Below are positions 23,423-35,626 of a stretch of DNA of 64,000 nucleotides, piece by piece. Each line of letters begins with the position of its first letter. Position 1 is the stretch's first letter. The translations under genes were made by a program, and so were the position numbers. Source of the DNA: Aedes albopictus (taxonomy: Eukaryota > Arthropoda > Insecta > Diptera > Culicidae); assembly GCF_035046485.1 (NCBI RefSeq), contig NC_085138.1, positions 93,785,766-93,849,765 of the forward strand. Reading direction: 5' to 3'. The notes beneath the pieces are model-generated. The model was not told the origin of the DNA. It did no database searches and worked only from the letters and a program-made list of their open reading frames with translations.

Positions 23423-25399
23423 TAGCTCTAGCTCTTCTCCGAAGAAAAACCTTCTAGGTGGTCCCGAAGAGACGTACGGCTTGGCTAAAATGGGATCAGT
23501 TTAGAAGGTCGGGCATGTAAACCTCCCAAGTACAATTTTGATGACGAATTAGTCATGTGGAGGCTTCGAGAACCGCCATAAAATCTTATGTCTTCTATTT
23601 TAATTTGATGATGGTTCTCAGAACCTCTTCTAGTATATTTGACTAAAAAATGTTACTTGGACTGCCTTCTTCGTTGGCTGCTGAAGGTGGTCTCTAACCC
23701 CACACAACCTGAGCCTCCCATTGAGGGTCTGATGCTTTAGATTCATTCAACCTTTTGTCTATAAATCGAATCAAAGGTACGCAAGTGAAAATAGGACGTT
23801 GAAAAGAACTCTGCACTTCATAGTAGTTAAGTTACTAGTGAATAATTCATCAAAAGTTAGAAACATTTACTGTGATTTTCCTCAAAGGGTACACCACCGT
23901 GCAACGCTTCACTGAGCGGCTGAATTTATTTCTGGCAGCAGCAAATAAAAGCGTTTAACTAATTAAAATTACGCACTGGTAAGTTAGTAGCGATCAGCCT
24001 CCATGTGTCTGTGTGTGTGTGTGTGCGTGCGTGTGTTTGTAATGCCCAAAAGGGCGAAGCTTCATACCCAGTGAGGTTGATTTCCTATAGCAACAACAAC
24101 AACAACAACAGCAGCAGTGCACAGAACAGAAGCTGATTATGGCATTAACCCCTCCGGGGCCGAGCAGGGCTTAATAACCAGAGATCCCACCAGAGAGCGT
24201 TTGTTGTTCAATGTTTGATATTGGGGTCGGTGGCGATGCGATGCGATGCGTTGGGGAGGATTCGTGACGCAAAAGCTGTGCGTTCGTAATTATCGAGCGG
24301 GGATAACAACATGGGATTATCCCAGTTGTAATATGTTGTCGAAAATTAATTACTTGATGTGTCTGGTAGGCGGATTTTTTTTTAGGTTGTTGCCACGTGG
24401 GCTTCTGGCTTCTGTAAATAGATTGAAAACAGTCTCGACTGTGTAGGTGGCAAATTAATAGATATGGTAGGTGCTAATTACAAGGAACATTGACCATAGA
24501 TTCTATGACCACTCATATTTTTGTGCAAAAATTTCAAATGAAAAACAAAAGTTGGTCAAATGTTCGCATAAATATTATTTTGCTTATCATATTCTTTTAA
24601 TCATCCTTTTCCTTGTCATTATCTTTCTCCTTATCCTTTGATTATCATTTTCATTATCCTTTTCCTTATTGCATCCTTTATTTTTCGCCTTTCATAACAT
24701 ATTCCTCTTCCTTTTCTTCTCCTTTTCGTTCTTCTTTTTTGGTTTCCTTTATCTATTTCATATCCTTTTACTTATCCTCTTTTCTATCTTTCTTTATCCT
24801 GATCCTAATCCTTTTTTGACACATTTTTCATTATTATTTTTCTAATACTTTTCCTCATCCTATTTCTTACTCTCGAGAAGATCTTGGCATACGGTGAACG
24901 GCATGCTTATTTACAATTATGTTAAAGACAAAGATGGCTGAGTTATAACAAAAACAAAATGAAATCACCATCCAGGTTGCCCTACTCCTTTTATTGGTGT
25001 TTAGTTATATAAAGTTATATAAAGTAATTATATGTTTAGTTATATAAGTATTATACTTCTCCTATCTAAAAGCTTTCTATATGAACCCAAAAAACCTCCT
25101 TATATCCTAAATACTGCTTAAACACGAAACTCCATTAGCTCTGCCCTTCAAAATTATAGCCCAATAAATCCATAACATTTACTTTCCCTGCATGATGAAC
25201 ATCCCGTCGAAATTGAAATGTAATTTCCATCCTCTGCATGCAGTTAAATAAATTCGTTACAGATATTCTGTCCGACGGACGGACGTCGTTCGGCTCGGCA
25301 CCATGTCATCATCAGATAAATTTCAGCCGACTTCAAAAGCGATGATGCTTGGAATTCATTTTGATCCAGATCCGGATGTGCACACATCCGACCTGTACC
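23423..25399. other. Non-coding stretch with simple repeats
   Basis: It contains a (GT)n run (about 24007-24040), (CAA)n(CAG)n at 24091-24117, and a pyrimidine-rich ATCCTTTTCCTT tract (24600-24870) that yields a spurious Ser/Phe-rich frame. No gene or RNA is recognised. Confidence 0.7.
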
Positions 25400-25401
25400 T
25401 A

Positions 25402-25854
25402 CCCGACTAGAAAAATATATCAAGTTTATAACACATTGTGTTATGATGATATGAAATTTTTCTATAACTTATTTTGTTATAAACTAGGTGCAGGATGATG
25501 TTAAAATAACTAAAACTGTAACAAAAAGTACACCGGTCTAATCAAAATAATAACCTATTTTGTTATAATCAGAACAAAATTATAACACAATATGATATAA
25601 ATTTTAGCTTCAAGAAAACTAGTTTCTATCATATTTTGATACAATTATGTAAAATGATGTTCTGAATGTCAAAGAATCAGAACTAAATTATTTCACAATG
25701 AGATATTGACTGAAATTTATAACATAATATGATACAATTGAGTTATAATATTTTTAAACACCAATGATGTTAAACATGATTATATCACAATGAGTTATAC
25801 ATATCATGGTTTGTTATAATTATGTTATATTTTTGTTAGAATCTTCCAGTCGGG
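25402..25854. mobile_element. MITE made of TTATAACA palindromes
   Basis: Ends CCCGACTAGAA and TTCCAGTCGGG flanked by TA. The interior is a run of short palindromes on the theme TTATAACACAATGTGTTAT, repeated with variation about every 50-60 bp. Non-coding. Confidence 0.7.
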
Positions 25855-27744
25855 TACTGGTGCAGTGCAGTGAGCTGGGAGTGAGTGCGAGCTAGTGTAT
25901 ATGAAAAGATATTATTCATGCATCATGAAAATGATGCATTTCCATCCTAATGGTGCGCAACTAACCCGTCGTTCCCGGTCAGAGTCGGGCATCCCGACTC
26001 GGGATGGTCCAACCGATCATCGGCGGCGATATACACAACATATAACGATATTTGCTATCGTGAGTCAATTCCATTAGTTGTACTCCAAGTAAAGTATCGA
26101 TTCAGTTTTAATAATTTCCCACAACTTGCATGCGTAAATTTAAATAGTTATATCTCCTCCTTCTTATTGGCATAACGTCTTCACTGGGATAAAGCCTGCT
26201 ACTCAGCTTGTACGACATATCTAAGAATGCCTCAGCTAAGAATGATTTTCGACTTTGGAATATTTATGCACAAACATTAGACACATTCCACGCACTTCTA
26301 CACAGCGGTTTTTGAACTTTGTTGATCTATATTTCCGTGCTCCTGCTATCAATTTTAATTCTTTTTGCACCAATATGAAGATAATTACTCATATTCTTCG
26401 AATAGTGCTCGTACCATCGGAAACTGTTTCGAGAAAGAAGCGAATTTGTTGGCGTTCAGTGAAATTTGTCATTTTTTGCGATGGTGTCCTGTTACGCTGT
26501 ATTTATTGATTTCTTTGGAAGTAAAAAGGTTCCCAATTAGAAAGCATAAATTGAATCTTTTATTCAAAACTGATTATATGATATGCATAAATTTAACAAC
26601 ATAACAATTCTTCGAATGAGGGCAATCAGTTTCGTACCTTTTAATTCCACCCTATTTTGCTTATCCTTCGACAGATACGCGTATTTCGACTAAATTTTGA
26701 TTCTCGCGCAAAACGTAACGATTCCAAGCGTGTCATAAGATCATTCGCTGTCACCAAATCTTCAGGTACCCCGGCGGACATAATCGCACCTATACACGAC
26801 GACAGAGTGAAGCGCGCTAAAGTTTCGCTAAGCGATATCGTCCTCTAGCTAACTGAAGAGAAACGATTATTATCCTGCGTGGCTAGTTTTCAATTAGGTA
26901 CTAGGAAACTCGCAACCGTCAGCTAGGCCAGGATACCAGGATTTACCATCAAACGATATTCGGCGACTATTCATCGTTCGCCGATGCTCGACTATGAGTT
27001 CTAGTGCGGCCCGGTATGTCAGTCTACAGCAAGCAATCACTGATATCGTTGGTAGGTATTCGTCTGTGATTTATGATTTAGATTTCTACAATACGAACAC
27101 CTACTAGTTTTGACAGGACACTAACAATTTCAATCAAAGGATGTGGTATTGATCTGCTTTGCGACAAATTAATTCGCGAGCCATACACGTTTCCCATCGT
27201 CTGTAACTATTTCATTGGAATTTCATGTCATATTCGACTCCGCAAAATTGAATCCCGTGCACATTAGTTTATTTCCGAAAACCTACTGAAATTTGTCCGC
27301 ATGAAAGGAGGCGTGCAATGATAAGATTTTCTACAATTTCATCAATGTTTACAGTAATTTATCAAGCTTGTATTTTTCACAACATTTTCAACTCCGAGCG
27401 TCTTTCACAAGTACCCATCCATATTGTATGGTTTCAGATCTAAAACTCCATAAATCAATCACAATATTGACTTGTGTATAGGTATCTTGAATTTTTAGGC
27501 ACCATTTTATCACTATTGTTGAACTCCAGAAATTTTCCATTTACCAAATATACCCATATTGCAGGGTCTAAAACTCCTTACAAAAGCCACCATCTTGAAG
27601 TTAACGGAAATCTTAGAGTATCGGCCATCTTGGAAATTTCGGTCCGCATTTTTTATCTCCAAGCATCTTTCCCATACCAAACATATTACATAGTTTTCGA
27701 ACCTAAAACTCTTTGACACTAACGGCAAATATACTATACTAGCT
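25855..27744. other. Unannotated AT-rich stretch
   Basis: 26160-26217 is a truncated minus-strand SINE 3' end (ATAACGTCTTCACTGGGATAAAGCC). A 63-codon frame at 26657-26848 is preceded by a splice-acceptor-like TTATCCTTCGACAG but matches nothing I know. Otherwise nothing is seen. Confidence 0.5.
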
Positions 27745-28557
27745 TACCCGGCAAACCTTGTATTGCCCTTTTTAATTGTTTCTCTTGCACAGTTTTTCTA
27801 ATGTTTTTGTTAATTTTCTTAACTTGTTCTACATATGAACATAGCCTCCCATCATGAGAACAAATTGAATCGTTCAAAAATCTTGATGATAATTTCATTA
27901 TATAATTATTTGTATGGCTCCAAACCCAAGTAACACACTTGTCACCGAAGAGTCACGGCGGCGCAGGTTTTTGTTACGCAGAAGTTACTATGACTTACTT
28001 CTAACAAATAAATACTAACTTGCTAAAAGTAAGTCGCAGTAACTTCTGCGCAACAAAAACCTGCGCCGCCGTGACTCTTAGGTGACAAGTGTGTTACTTG
28101 GGAAGAGAATGTAAACTCATTTGTATAAACATCGGAAGCCCGGCTCTTGAGGCACGTTATCTTCCATTTGGTACATTTGTCTCAGATAAAGAATGCTGTT
28201 TGGTGGTTTGGTTGCTAACCAATGTTTTATCAATGTAACTTAAATAGACAACTCGACCATAGAATTTACAGCCATAAACTACACAATAGCGCCTCTCGAA
28301 AGAAAAACCTTCGATAAAAAGAAGGAAACATTTAGGTATGTTGTAAATTTTAGCAGTTGGTCCGTAAAGAAAATGGAACAGTGTTACTTGAAAGTTATCT
28401 GTATGGGAGCCTCCCGTTCCAGAAACCGCAGAGGTCCCACACCAATCTAAGAACCTTCCCCGACCCAAAAAATATCTACCTACAAAATTTCACACCGATC
28501 GGATAAGTAGTTTCCGAATGCATAAGGATCAGACAGACAGACAGCGCGAGTAATAAA
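27745..28557 (+). repeat. CAGA-tailed dispersed repeat, long copy
   Basis: Begins ACTAGCTTACCCGGCAAACC and ends with GATCAGACAGACAGACAG. The same sequence from TTGTATTGCCC onward is found at 39926-40490, and the 3' quarter (CTGTATGGGAGCC to CAGACAGACAG) at 39226-39763 and 44484-44748. It is probably the 3' region of a non-LTR retrotransposon or a SINE; no RT is present. Interrupted by the MITE at 27925-28102. Confidence 0.75.
27925..28102. mobile_element. 178-bp palindromic MITE
   Basis: Arms start CCCAAGTAACACACTTGTCACC and mirror nearly perfectly through CCTGCGCCGCCGTGACTC. Aligning its host repeat with the copy near 40095 gives the empty site, so only about 2 bp (AA) are duplicated. Confidence 0.85.
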
Positions 28558-30362
28558 TTTCTAGAGAAATTCCCAGAGGTATTTCTGGGGTAATTCCATG
28601 ACGAATTCTTGGATGAATATCTGGATGAATTACTGAAAGAAGAATCTTCAGTGGAATCCCTGAAGGTATTCCTGGTAAATTCCTCCAGAAATTACTGGTA
28701 AAATACTGGGAAAACCTTTTGGAATTACTGGAGGAATCCCTCGAACCAATTCCTGGAGGAATCCCTGGATTCTTGGAATAATGCGTGTATAAACTCCGGG
28801 AGGATGATTTCTTGGATAAATTACCGTTGTAATTTCTGAACGAATTACTGCTTTAATTTCTGCAAGAATTCCTGGAGTAATATTTGCAGGAGTTCCTGGA
28901 GTAATTTCTGGGGTAATTCCTGGTGGAATTCTTAGAGGAATTCCTGGAGGAGTCCCAGAATCGAAAGCTGAAGAAACGCCTGTATGAATCCCTGGAGGAA
29001 TCTCTATGAAAATCCCTGGAGGAACTCCTGGAGGAATGCCTGGAGGTATTCCTAAAAGAATTCCTGGAAGAATTCCTAGAGCGTTCCCAAGAGGATTTCC
29101 TAGAGAAGCTCCTGAAGGAATGCCTGGAGACATGCCTGTGCGAATTCCAGGAGGAATATCTAGAGAAATTCCTCGAGAAATCTTCAGAGGAACTCCTGGA
29201 TTAATTTCTGGAAGATTTTCTTGAAGAATCGTTGGAAAACTTTCAGGTAGAATCCCTAGAGAAAACCTTTAAAGAATTTCTGAAGAAATTCTTTCAGGAA
29301 TCTCTAGTAGAATTTCTACAGGATTACTACATTTCTACATGAGGTATCCCTAGAGAAATACCTGGAGGAATTCCTCGAGGAATCCTTGAGAAATCTCCAG
29401 AAAAACTCCTGCAGAAATTCCATTAACAATTTCCAGAGGAATGTCTGGAGGAATACCAGGAAAAAATTTTAGAAGAACATCTGGATGAATTATTGGAGGA
29501 ATTATCGAAGGAATTCCTGGAGGAATCTCTGGAAGAATCTTAAGAGGAATCCCTGAAGGAATTTCTGGTAAATACCTGGACCAATTCCAGGAGGAAATGC
29601 TGGTGGGGTGGGATTCCTGGAGGGATCCCATGAACCAATTTCTGGTGAAATCTCTGGAGGAATCCTTGGAGAAATACCTGGAGGAGAAATTTCTGGTAAA
29701 AAACTCCTCAAGGAAACCCTGGAAGAATACGCGGAAAAATTCCTGGAGGAATTACTGAAGAAGTTCTTAAAAGAATTTCAAAAAGGAATCCCTGGAAGAT
29801 TTTCTGGATCAATTCTTGGGGTGATTCCTGGAGGTATTCTTGTTGGCAATCCTACAGGAAATGTCTGGATGAAATCTAGAATTCCTGAGGTAAATTCTGC
29901 AGGAATTCCTGAGTTTATATCTGTAGGAATTCCTGGGGTAATTCCTGGTGGTATTCTCAAAAGCATTCCTGGAGGAGTCCCAGAATTAAATCCAGAAGAA
30001 ATGGCTGGATGAATCCCTACATAAATCCCTGGAGGAATGCCTGGAGGTATTTCTGAAAGAATTCCTGGAGGGATTCCTAAATGAATTCGTGGAGGAGTTC
30101 CAAGAGCAATCCCTAGAGGAACTCCTGAAGGTATGCCTGGAGGAGATTCTGAATGAATTCCAGTAGACATACCTTAGTGATTTTCTGGAGAAATCTCTAG
30201 AGAAATTCCTTGAGCTATTTTCTAAGGAACTCCTGGAGAAATCTCTAGAGAAATCCCTAGAGGAATTTCTGGAGGGTTTCTTGAAGAATCACTGGAGAAC
30301 TTTCAAGAAAAATCCCTGGAGGAATTCTTTGAAAAATCCCTGAAAGAATTCCTGGAGAAGAC
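28558..30362 (-). repeat. 12-bp degenerate tandem array, tract 2
   Basis: The unit is TGGAGGAATTCC on plus (GGAATTCCTCCA on minus). Runs such as 29010-29220 split cleanly into 12-mers (AATCCCTGGAGG, AACTCCTGGAGG, AATGCCTGGAGG). It gives Gly-Ile-Pro-Pro frames on minus and related frames on other registers, none of them genes. Confidence 0.92.
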
Positions 30363-30957
30363 GAATCTGAAACAGCTACGTTGAATTTTCGTACCGATAC
30401 ATCAGGTCGACCTCTCTTGTGCATATCACAGCAAAGCACTCAGGTTCACTAAGTAATTAACTTGAAATTTGTTGCAAGTATCGTCATAATCCGTCCAGTA
30501 TATGAAAATCCAAACATTGATACAAATCCACTATGACTACTTTCACGTTTGTTTATCGATCTGGTACCAAACGATCCCTGATCTCCAGCCCCTTTTGTTA
30601 GCCAGTCGTTGCATCCGATCCATTTTCCGGCCATCTCTGTGACAAAGCCGCCAAGTAGCTAGCAATTCATTGGATTTCGGCTGCCCAGTAACGATTGTTC
30701 ATACCCCAACTACATATCCGCTATTCGACATACGCTATAAAATGTTCTACGTGCTGTTACCTAACGGTAACATCCTAATTAGATTCTATTTGTATGATCG
30801 ATGCGGGACGATAGCTATTTTTTTGTAATGTTTGTTTTTCAACTATTTATTTGAATTGTGCGTGCGACTGGCGGGAGAAATTCAGCAAATGCAATAACTG
30901 TTGAGTGGGTGGTGAACTCCCGTGTGAAGTCGTCTGCTTTACTGCTGGTAGTTAAGG
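30363..30957. repeat. Diverged dispersed repeat
   Basis: 30480-30780 resembles 41740-41890: ATAATCCGTCCAGT, then GTGACAAAG(C/T)CGC, then TATAAAATGTTC / AATAAAATGTTC, then a GTTAC-rich stretch, in the same order and spacing. It may be an old LTR or MITE family; ends are not defined. Confidence 0.45.
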
Positions 30958-31430
30958 ATGTACACGGTGCTCCATCTACCGTTATTATAAAATAAAATAT
31001 ACCATCAAAACCTGAAACGCCATTCTCTTTATTTATCTATCCTACACCTCTGGACAAATTTTTAAAATCATCGTTGGGCGAATTTTTGAGTTACGCCCTT
31101 TTAAAGGGCCTAACCTCTAAAAAATCGAGTTTTCTATAGAAAAACACCACATTTCGTAACAGAATCATGAATTAAAGGCATCAATAACAGAAATTACCAT
31201 GAACAACATTGAAATTTGGTGGTATGCATCCATATGAATATCGGTGGAGTGCATTTTGTATCAAAATTTGTCATTATGTCAATATACGGTAGAAGTACTT
31301 AGGGCCTATAGAAAGCAAACATTACATTGGTGTAACAAATTCAATTAAAAGTATATTGTATTGTGATTCCATATGTCAATAGATGTTCGTATTACTGTCA
31401 GTCATAGCAATAGTATTCACATGCATATCA

Positions 31431-31655
31431 GCACCAACATTTCAAAAGGACGTAACTGATCTTTGAAACAATATCTTTTCCCATAGCTGTATATCGTATC
31501 TCATCTTTCCCAGGACACCAACAACCACTATCGGGAAGAATTGCATTTCCTCCGCCCAGTAGTGGTTATACATTGCAACGGAGAGATAAAGGTTTGATTT
31601 CGGCAAGCAGTTTCGCCATTTTGAAATATTAGCCCCGATATATGAAGAGCGTACA
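31431..31655. mobile_element. GGCGTAACTG-family MITE, left arm
   Basis: AGCACCAACATTTCAAAAGG opens it and a diverged mirror (CATTTTGAAATATTAGCC) closes it. It mirrors 33136-33355 in the opposite arm and resembles 12124-12369. Confidence 0.65.
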
Positions 31656-32149
31656 CTACAGAAAATCTGCTTTAAAACAATAGTCAAATATGGGCAACTA
31701 CAAATTAAACTAAATGAAATACGTCTGTGTGCCAAACGGCTTAAGTTTAAAGGTATAGAAAACCAAAACATTGAATGGCCAAAAGACAACAGTCGAATCA
31801 GGCTTCAAATAATCACACATAAAATGCTGCATGAATTTTTTTCCTTTTTTTTTAATATGTAGGTAAGAAGATTTTATTTTTTTTCGACCTACTATACATT
31901 ACAAGAAAAATAAACGTGCAAAGTTTTGCAAAAATGTAAATAGATATGCGCGATTCCATTTAATCGTATCGGTGTCTTCTGCGCGGTCAATCATTAGCTA
32001 TTTTCCGCATTTATTATAGAAGACACGAACACAATGTGATGTACTGGCGACGATCTATTAGCGATTTTGAACATTTTTGTGCGATAATCTACGGCGGAAC
32101 GCGCAATATTGTCTTCGATTTTTTTTTTGCATTTCTGCGTTTTGTCTTC

Positions 32150-32350
32150 TCAGCCTCAGCATTTCAAGAGCGCGTAACTGCTTTCCAAAACAGCACCTTT
32201 TTTTCAAAGCTGTGGCTTGGCACTTCTAGACAAAAAGAATGCTCCTTTATCGATGGCTTACATTAGAGGGGTGACATGCAACCTACATCCATAGAAGAAG
32301 GAGCCGTATCATCAACCAGTTACGCCCTTCTGAAATGCTGAAGCTGAAAA
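32150..32350. mobile_element. GGCGTAACTG-family MITE, centre
   Basis: CAGCATTTCAAGAGCGCGTAAC opposite GTTACGCCCTTCTGAAATGCTG, about 35-bp arms, in the spacer of the foldback. Non-coding. Confidence 0.6.
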
Positions 32351-32663
32351 GATAAATCGTACAAATCTGGAGCAACATTTGAAAAGGGTATACAAGCATC
32401 GGTAAACAATGACTTGACACGTCGCTCCTCAGCCCCCATCAACTTATTCACACAAACTAAGACAGTTTTCAGACAGAGTAAACATCGATCTGTCGGATAA
32501 CGGTGTTCATTTGCGTGGGCGGGCTGCTGTTAGGCCTTCGAAGTGATTTCGAAAAAAGGCACAAAACCTGTTGGGCCCTTTCAAATATTGCTCCAGGAAT
32601 AAAAAAAAAATGAAAGACAATAGGTCGAAGAAAAGTTAAATTAGTAGGGACAAAAGGTCTTAC

Positions 32664-32895
32664 CTACATAGGGTATTGGTTCCCTTCTTAAGCATGTGGC
32701 TCCCATTTTCATCCTACGAAATACAAAGGATTGAAGCGCTGTTTGTTTTGTTTCTTATTTTTGTATTTTTTGTTAGAAGTGAGCACCCATGAAAACAAAA
32801 AGAACGGAGTCAATCGATGCCGTAATCGCTTGTTTTCGAATAGGATGAAAATGGGATCATGAGATTGCTGATGGCACACATACCCTATTTTAAAA
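32664..32895. mobile_element. Small inverted-repeat element
   Basis: TAGGGTATTGGTTCCC opposite the TACCCTATTTT end, with a second inner pair CCCATTTTCATCCTA and AGGATGAAAATGGG. It lies in the spacer next to the right arm. Non-coding. Confidence 0.55.
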
Positions 32896-33135
32896 GAAGA
32901 AAGAATTTTCACCCAGAATATTATGTTTGATTATTTGTTGCTTGTTCGGACTTTTTGTCTTTTGGCCTTTCGATATTTTGAATTTCTGTTCTTATAACTT
33001 AAGATATGTGGCACATAGACATATTTCTTTTTGTGATATTTTGTGATTTTGTGATATTTAATATGAATATTTTTTGACAAATTTTGACTATTGTTTTAAG
33101 GCAGATTTGCTGTATAAAGAGTGTACGCTCTTAAT

Positions 33136-33355
33136 ATATCGGTGCTAACATTTCAAAATGGCGAAACTGCTTGCCAAAACCAAACCTTTATCTCTCCGAT
33201 GCAATGCACAATAACTACTGGACGGAGGAAATGCAATTCTTTCCGATAGTGGTTGTTGGTGTCCTGGGAAAGATGAGATTCGATCTGCTATTGGAGTAGA
33301 TATTGTGTTGAAGATCAGTTTCGTCCTTCTGAAATGTTGGTGCTGAGCATGTAAA
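33136..33355. mobile_element. GGCGTAACTG-family MITE, right arm
   Basis: GGTGCTAACATTTCAAAATGG opens it and TTCTGAAATGTTGGTGC closes it. It is the mirror partner of 31431-31655. Confidence 0.65.
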
Positions 33356-33814
33356 TGCTATCGTCTTGACGGAGAGTAATATGAACATCTTTTGACATAT
33401 AGAATCACAATACAATATACTTTCAATTGAATTTGTTACACCAATGTAATGTTTGTTTTCTATTGGTCCAAAGTACTTCTACCGTATATTGACGTAATGA
33501 CACATTTTGATACAAAATGCACTCCACCGATATTCATATGGATACATACTACCAAATTTCAATGTTGTTCATGATAATTTCTGTTATTGATGCCTTTAAT
33601 TCATGATTCTGTTACGAAATGTGGTGTTTTTCTATAGAAATCTCGATTCTTTAGAGGTTAGGCCCTTTAAAAGGGCGTAACTCAAAAATTCGCCCAACGA
33701 TGATTTTAAAAATTTGTCCAGAGGTGTAGGATAGATAAATAAAGAGATTGGCGTTTCAGGTTTTGATGGTATATTTTATTTTATAATAACGGTAAATGGA
33801 GCACCGTGTATGTA

Positions 33815-34513
33815 GATTTTCAAGAATGATAGAATCCTATCCAGCAATTGCGACGCCTGTTTGCTACTATTCGGATGCCGCCAGGGATCCGAAACCTAGA
33901 GCCTCCACGTAGATACCCGTGCAATCGCTTCTAGAGCAAGCGGTATCGGAACCTAGACCTCTGTCCCGTCGAACGATCAAGGGTGTCATCAGCTACCACC
34001 AATCAAACCCGACACCGCCTCCCCCCATCACCCATTTACCGATCAAGGGAGCGGCCAATTGTTATCGACACGTGCAGTCGGTCGGCAGGCCATCTACCTG
34101 TACACCGCCAGAAACGCATCAATAAACTGAAGGAAGTTACGAATTTCCTATTTTTGTAGGATTCCCACATCCGAAAGCTCCAGCATCCAGAAAACGCCCT
34201 GGGACCTGGCGACAAAAGAGGCCTTGCGAGCCCACCCTGGAAGCTCCCGTTGGTTGGCTAGACCAGCAGCTTGGGCCTTAGGCACGTTCTCTTCTGAGCC
34301 GGCACGACTCACTCCCGGGGTCAAAAGTTGTTTCAGTGCTTATTAGCTCACCCCGCTCACCCATTCACAGTTAGCTTCTGTCACTCGATGTGAACAGACG
34401 CATTTTGATAGAAAGCCGGTTATTAAAATATTTTTACACGGTTAGTTCAAAGTCAGCTTGGCGGTTTAACCGCTGCAGTCGTTCGTAGTAGTTTCGGTCC
34501 GCGCGAAATTCGT
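33815..34513 (+). other. Region upstream of the L1/Tx1-like LINE
   Basis: It probably includes the LINE 5' UTR. A start near 34475 (GCAGTCGTTCG, close to arthropod initiator forms) is possible but the 5' end and target duplication were not found. An AATAAA at 34122 may belong to another element. No coding sequence. Confidence 0.4.
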
Positions 34514-35623
34514 GTGACAATGAGCTCGTCACGCCGACGCGAAAACACATTCCGAATAGAATTTGCCAATCTACCGAAGAAACCAAGCTTCGAGAACATT
34601 CATTGTTTCATCGCTGAATCTCTCGGCCTATCCAAAACTCAAGTAGTGAGAGTGCAAATCAACCACTATCTATGGTGTGCTTTCGTAAAGTGCGTTGATC
34701 TAGCTACGGCACAATCAATTGTTCAACAGCACGACAATCGTCATGAGATCGACATCTCTGGTAAAAAGTTCAAACTCCGGATCCTGATGGAGGACGGCGC
34801 CGTAGACGTGCGGCTACATGACCTCTCGGAAGATATCTCTGATGAATCCATAGTAGAGCATATGTCCGCATATGGCCAAGTGTTGTCGATTGAGGAGCTT
34901 GCATGGCCTCAAAAATATGCTTTTGACGATATTCCTTCAGGAATACGCTCGGTGAAAATGATACTGAAAAACCCAATCAAGTCATACATCACCGTAGAAG
35001 GCGAGACTACATACGTTACATACTTCGGTCAGAAGCACACTTGTAAGCACTGTAACGAATACACCCATACCGGCATTCCCTGTACTCAGAACAAAAAACT
35101 TCTGGTGCAAAAGGCGAGTGTCAACGATCGTATTGGCACTGCTCGGAATGCCCCGAAAACGACCTCCTATGCAAATGCAGTTAAAATGAAAGCTGGACCT
35201 ACCTTTGTCTCCTCTACGACCTCTACATCGACGCCACCGCCTCCTCTTCCGCCGCTGCAGCCTGTTATTCCTGTGGTCAATATAGTGGACGACGATCCAA
35301 CTGTAGATGAAGATGCTCCGGTCGGTATGGACTGCAGCACGGGAGAAATAGCATCAGGGCCGCCTCCAGGATTGCGAATTGGCACTGAACAAAATTCACA
35401 TTCAACGGTTGAAGGGCTCATCGACGTTAATCCTTTCAAAATCCCAGCCGCTGCCACCACGAAGACCAGCACCGATTTCGACGAAGAAGCCAGCGACAGC
35501 TCCACGGCATCCACGAGCAGCTCAAGCCGCATTACACGGTCAAAAAAGTGTAAGTTGGACAATCTTCCACCGAAAAAAGGTAACACAACCGACGATCTCC
35601 AAAACAACCGTAAACACCGTTAA
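34514..35623 (+). CDS. LINE ORF1 nucleic-acid-binding protein
   Basis: 369 codons from ATG to TAA with no break. The first 150 residues look like one or two RRM-type folds (EFANLPKKPSFENIHCFIAE; a second around AVDVRLHDLSEDISDESIVE). A CCHC knuckle C-X2-C-X4-H-X4-C (CKHCNEYTHTGIPC) is near residue 178. The C-terminal third is Ser/Thr/Pro-rich and basic at its end. Such proteins coat the element RNA. It ends 3 bp before the ORF2 ATG. The start is chosen because the ATG follows directly on the UTR and the family fold begins within 15 residues. This copy looks intact. Confidence 0.85.
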   Translation: MTMSSSRRRENTFRIEFANLPKKPSFENIHCFIAESLGLSKTQVVRVQINHYLWCAFVKCVDLATAQSIVQQHDNRHEIDISGKKFKLRILMEDGAVDVRLHDLSEDISDESIVEHMSAYGQVLSIEELAWPQKYAFDDIPSGIRSVKMILKNPIKSYITVEGETTYVTYFGQKHTCKHCNEYTHTGIPCTQNKKLLVQKASVNDRIGTARNAPKTTSYANAVKMKAGPTFVSSTTSTSTPPPPLPPLQPVIPVVNIVDDDPTVDEDAPVGMDCSTGEIASGPPPGLRIGTEQNSHSTVEGLIDVNPFKIPAAATTKTSTDFDEEASDSSTASTSSSSRITRSKKCKLDNLPPKKGNTTDDLQNNRKHR

Positions 35624-35626
35624 TCA

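Larger units (their letters stand above)
30963..33808. mobile_element. Transib-like foldback element, second copy
   Basis: Same CACGGTGCTCC termini and following 40 bp as 15729-18903, with the shared ATTTTTGAGTTACGCCCTTT block. Arms are about 30963-31855 and 32890-33808. Flanks ATGTA and TATGTA give only an approximate duplication (ATGT). The arms carry matched MITEs at 31431-31655 and 33136-33355. No transposase. Confidence 0.75.

Noticed and set aside
24613..24819. Ser/Phe-rich 68-codon frame
   Set aside because: Translation of a pyrimidine-rich simple repeat.
26657..26848. Possible terminal exon after TTATCCTTCGACAG
   Set aside because: Only 63 codons, no domain, no partner exon seen.
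28648..29133. 161-codon Gly-Ile-Pro-Pro-rich frame, collagen-like
   Set aside because: A by-product of the 12-bp array: all six frames of the unit are stop-free and similar frames occur on both strands.
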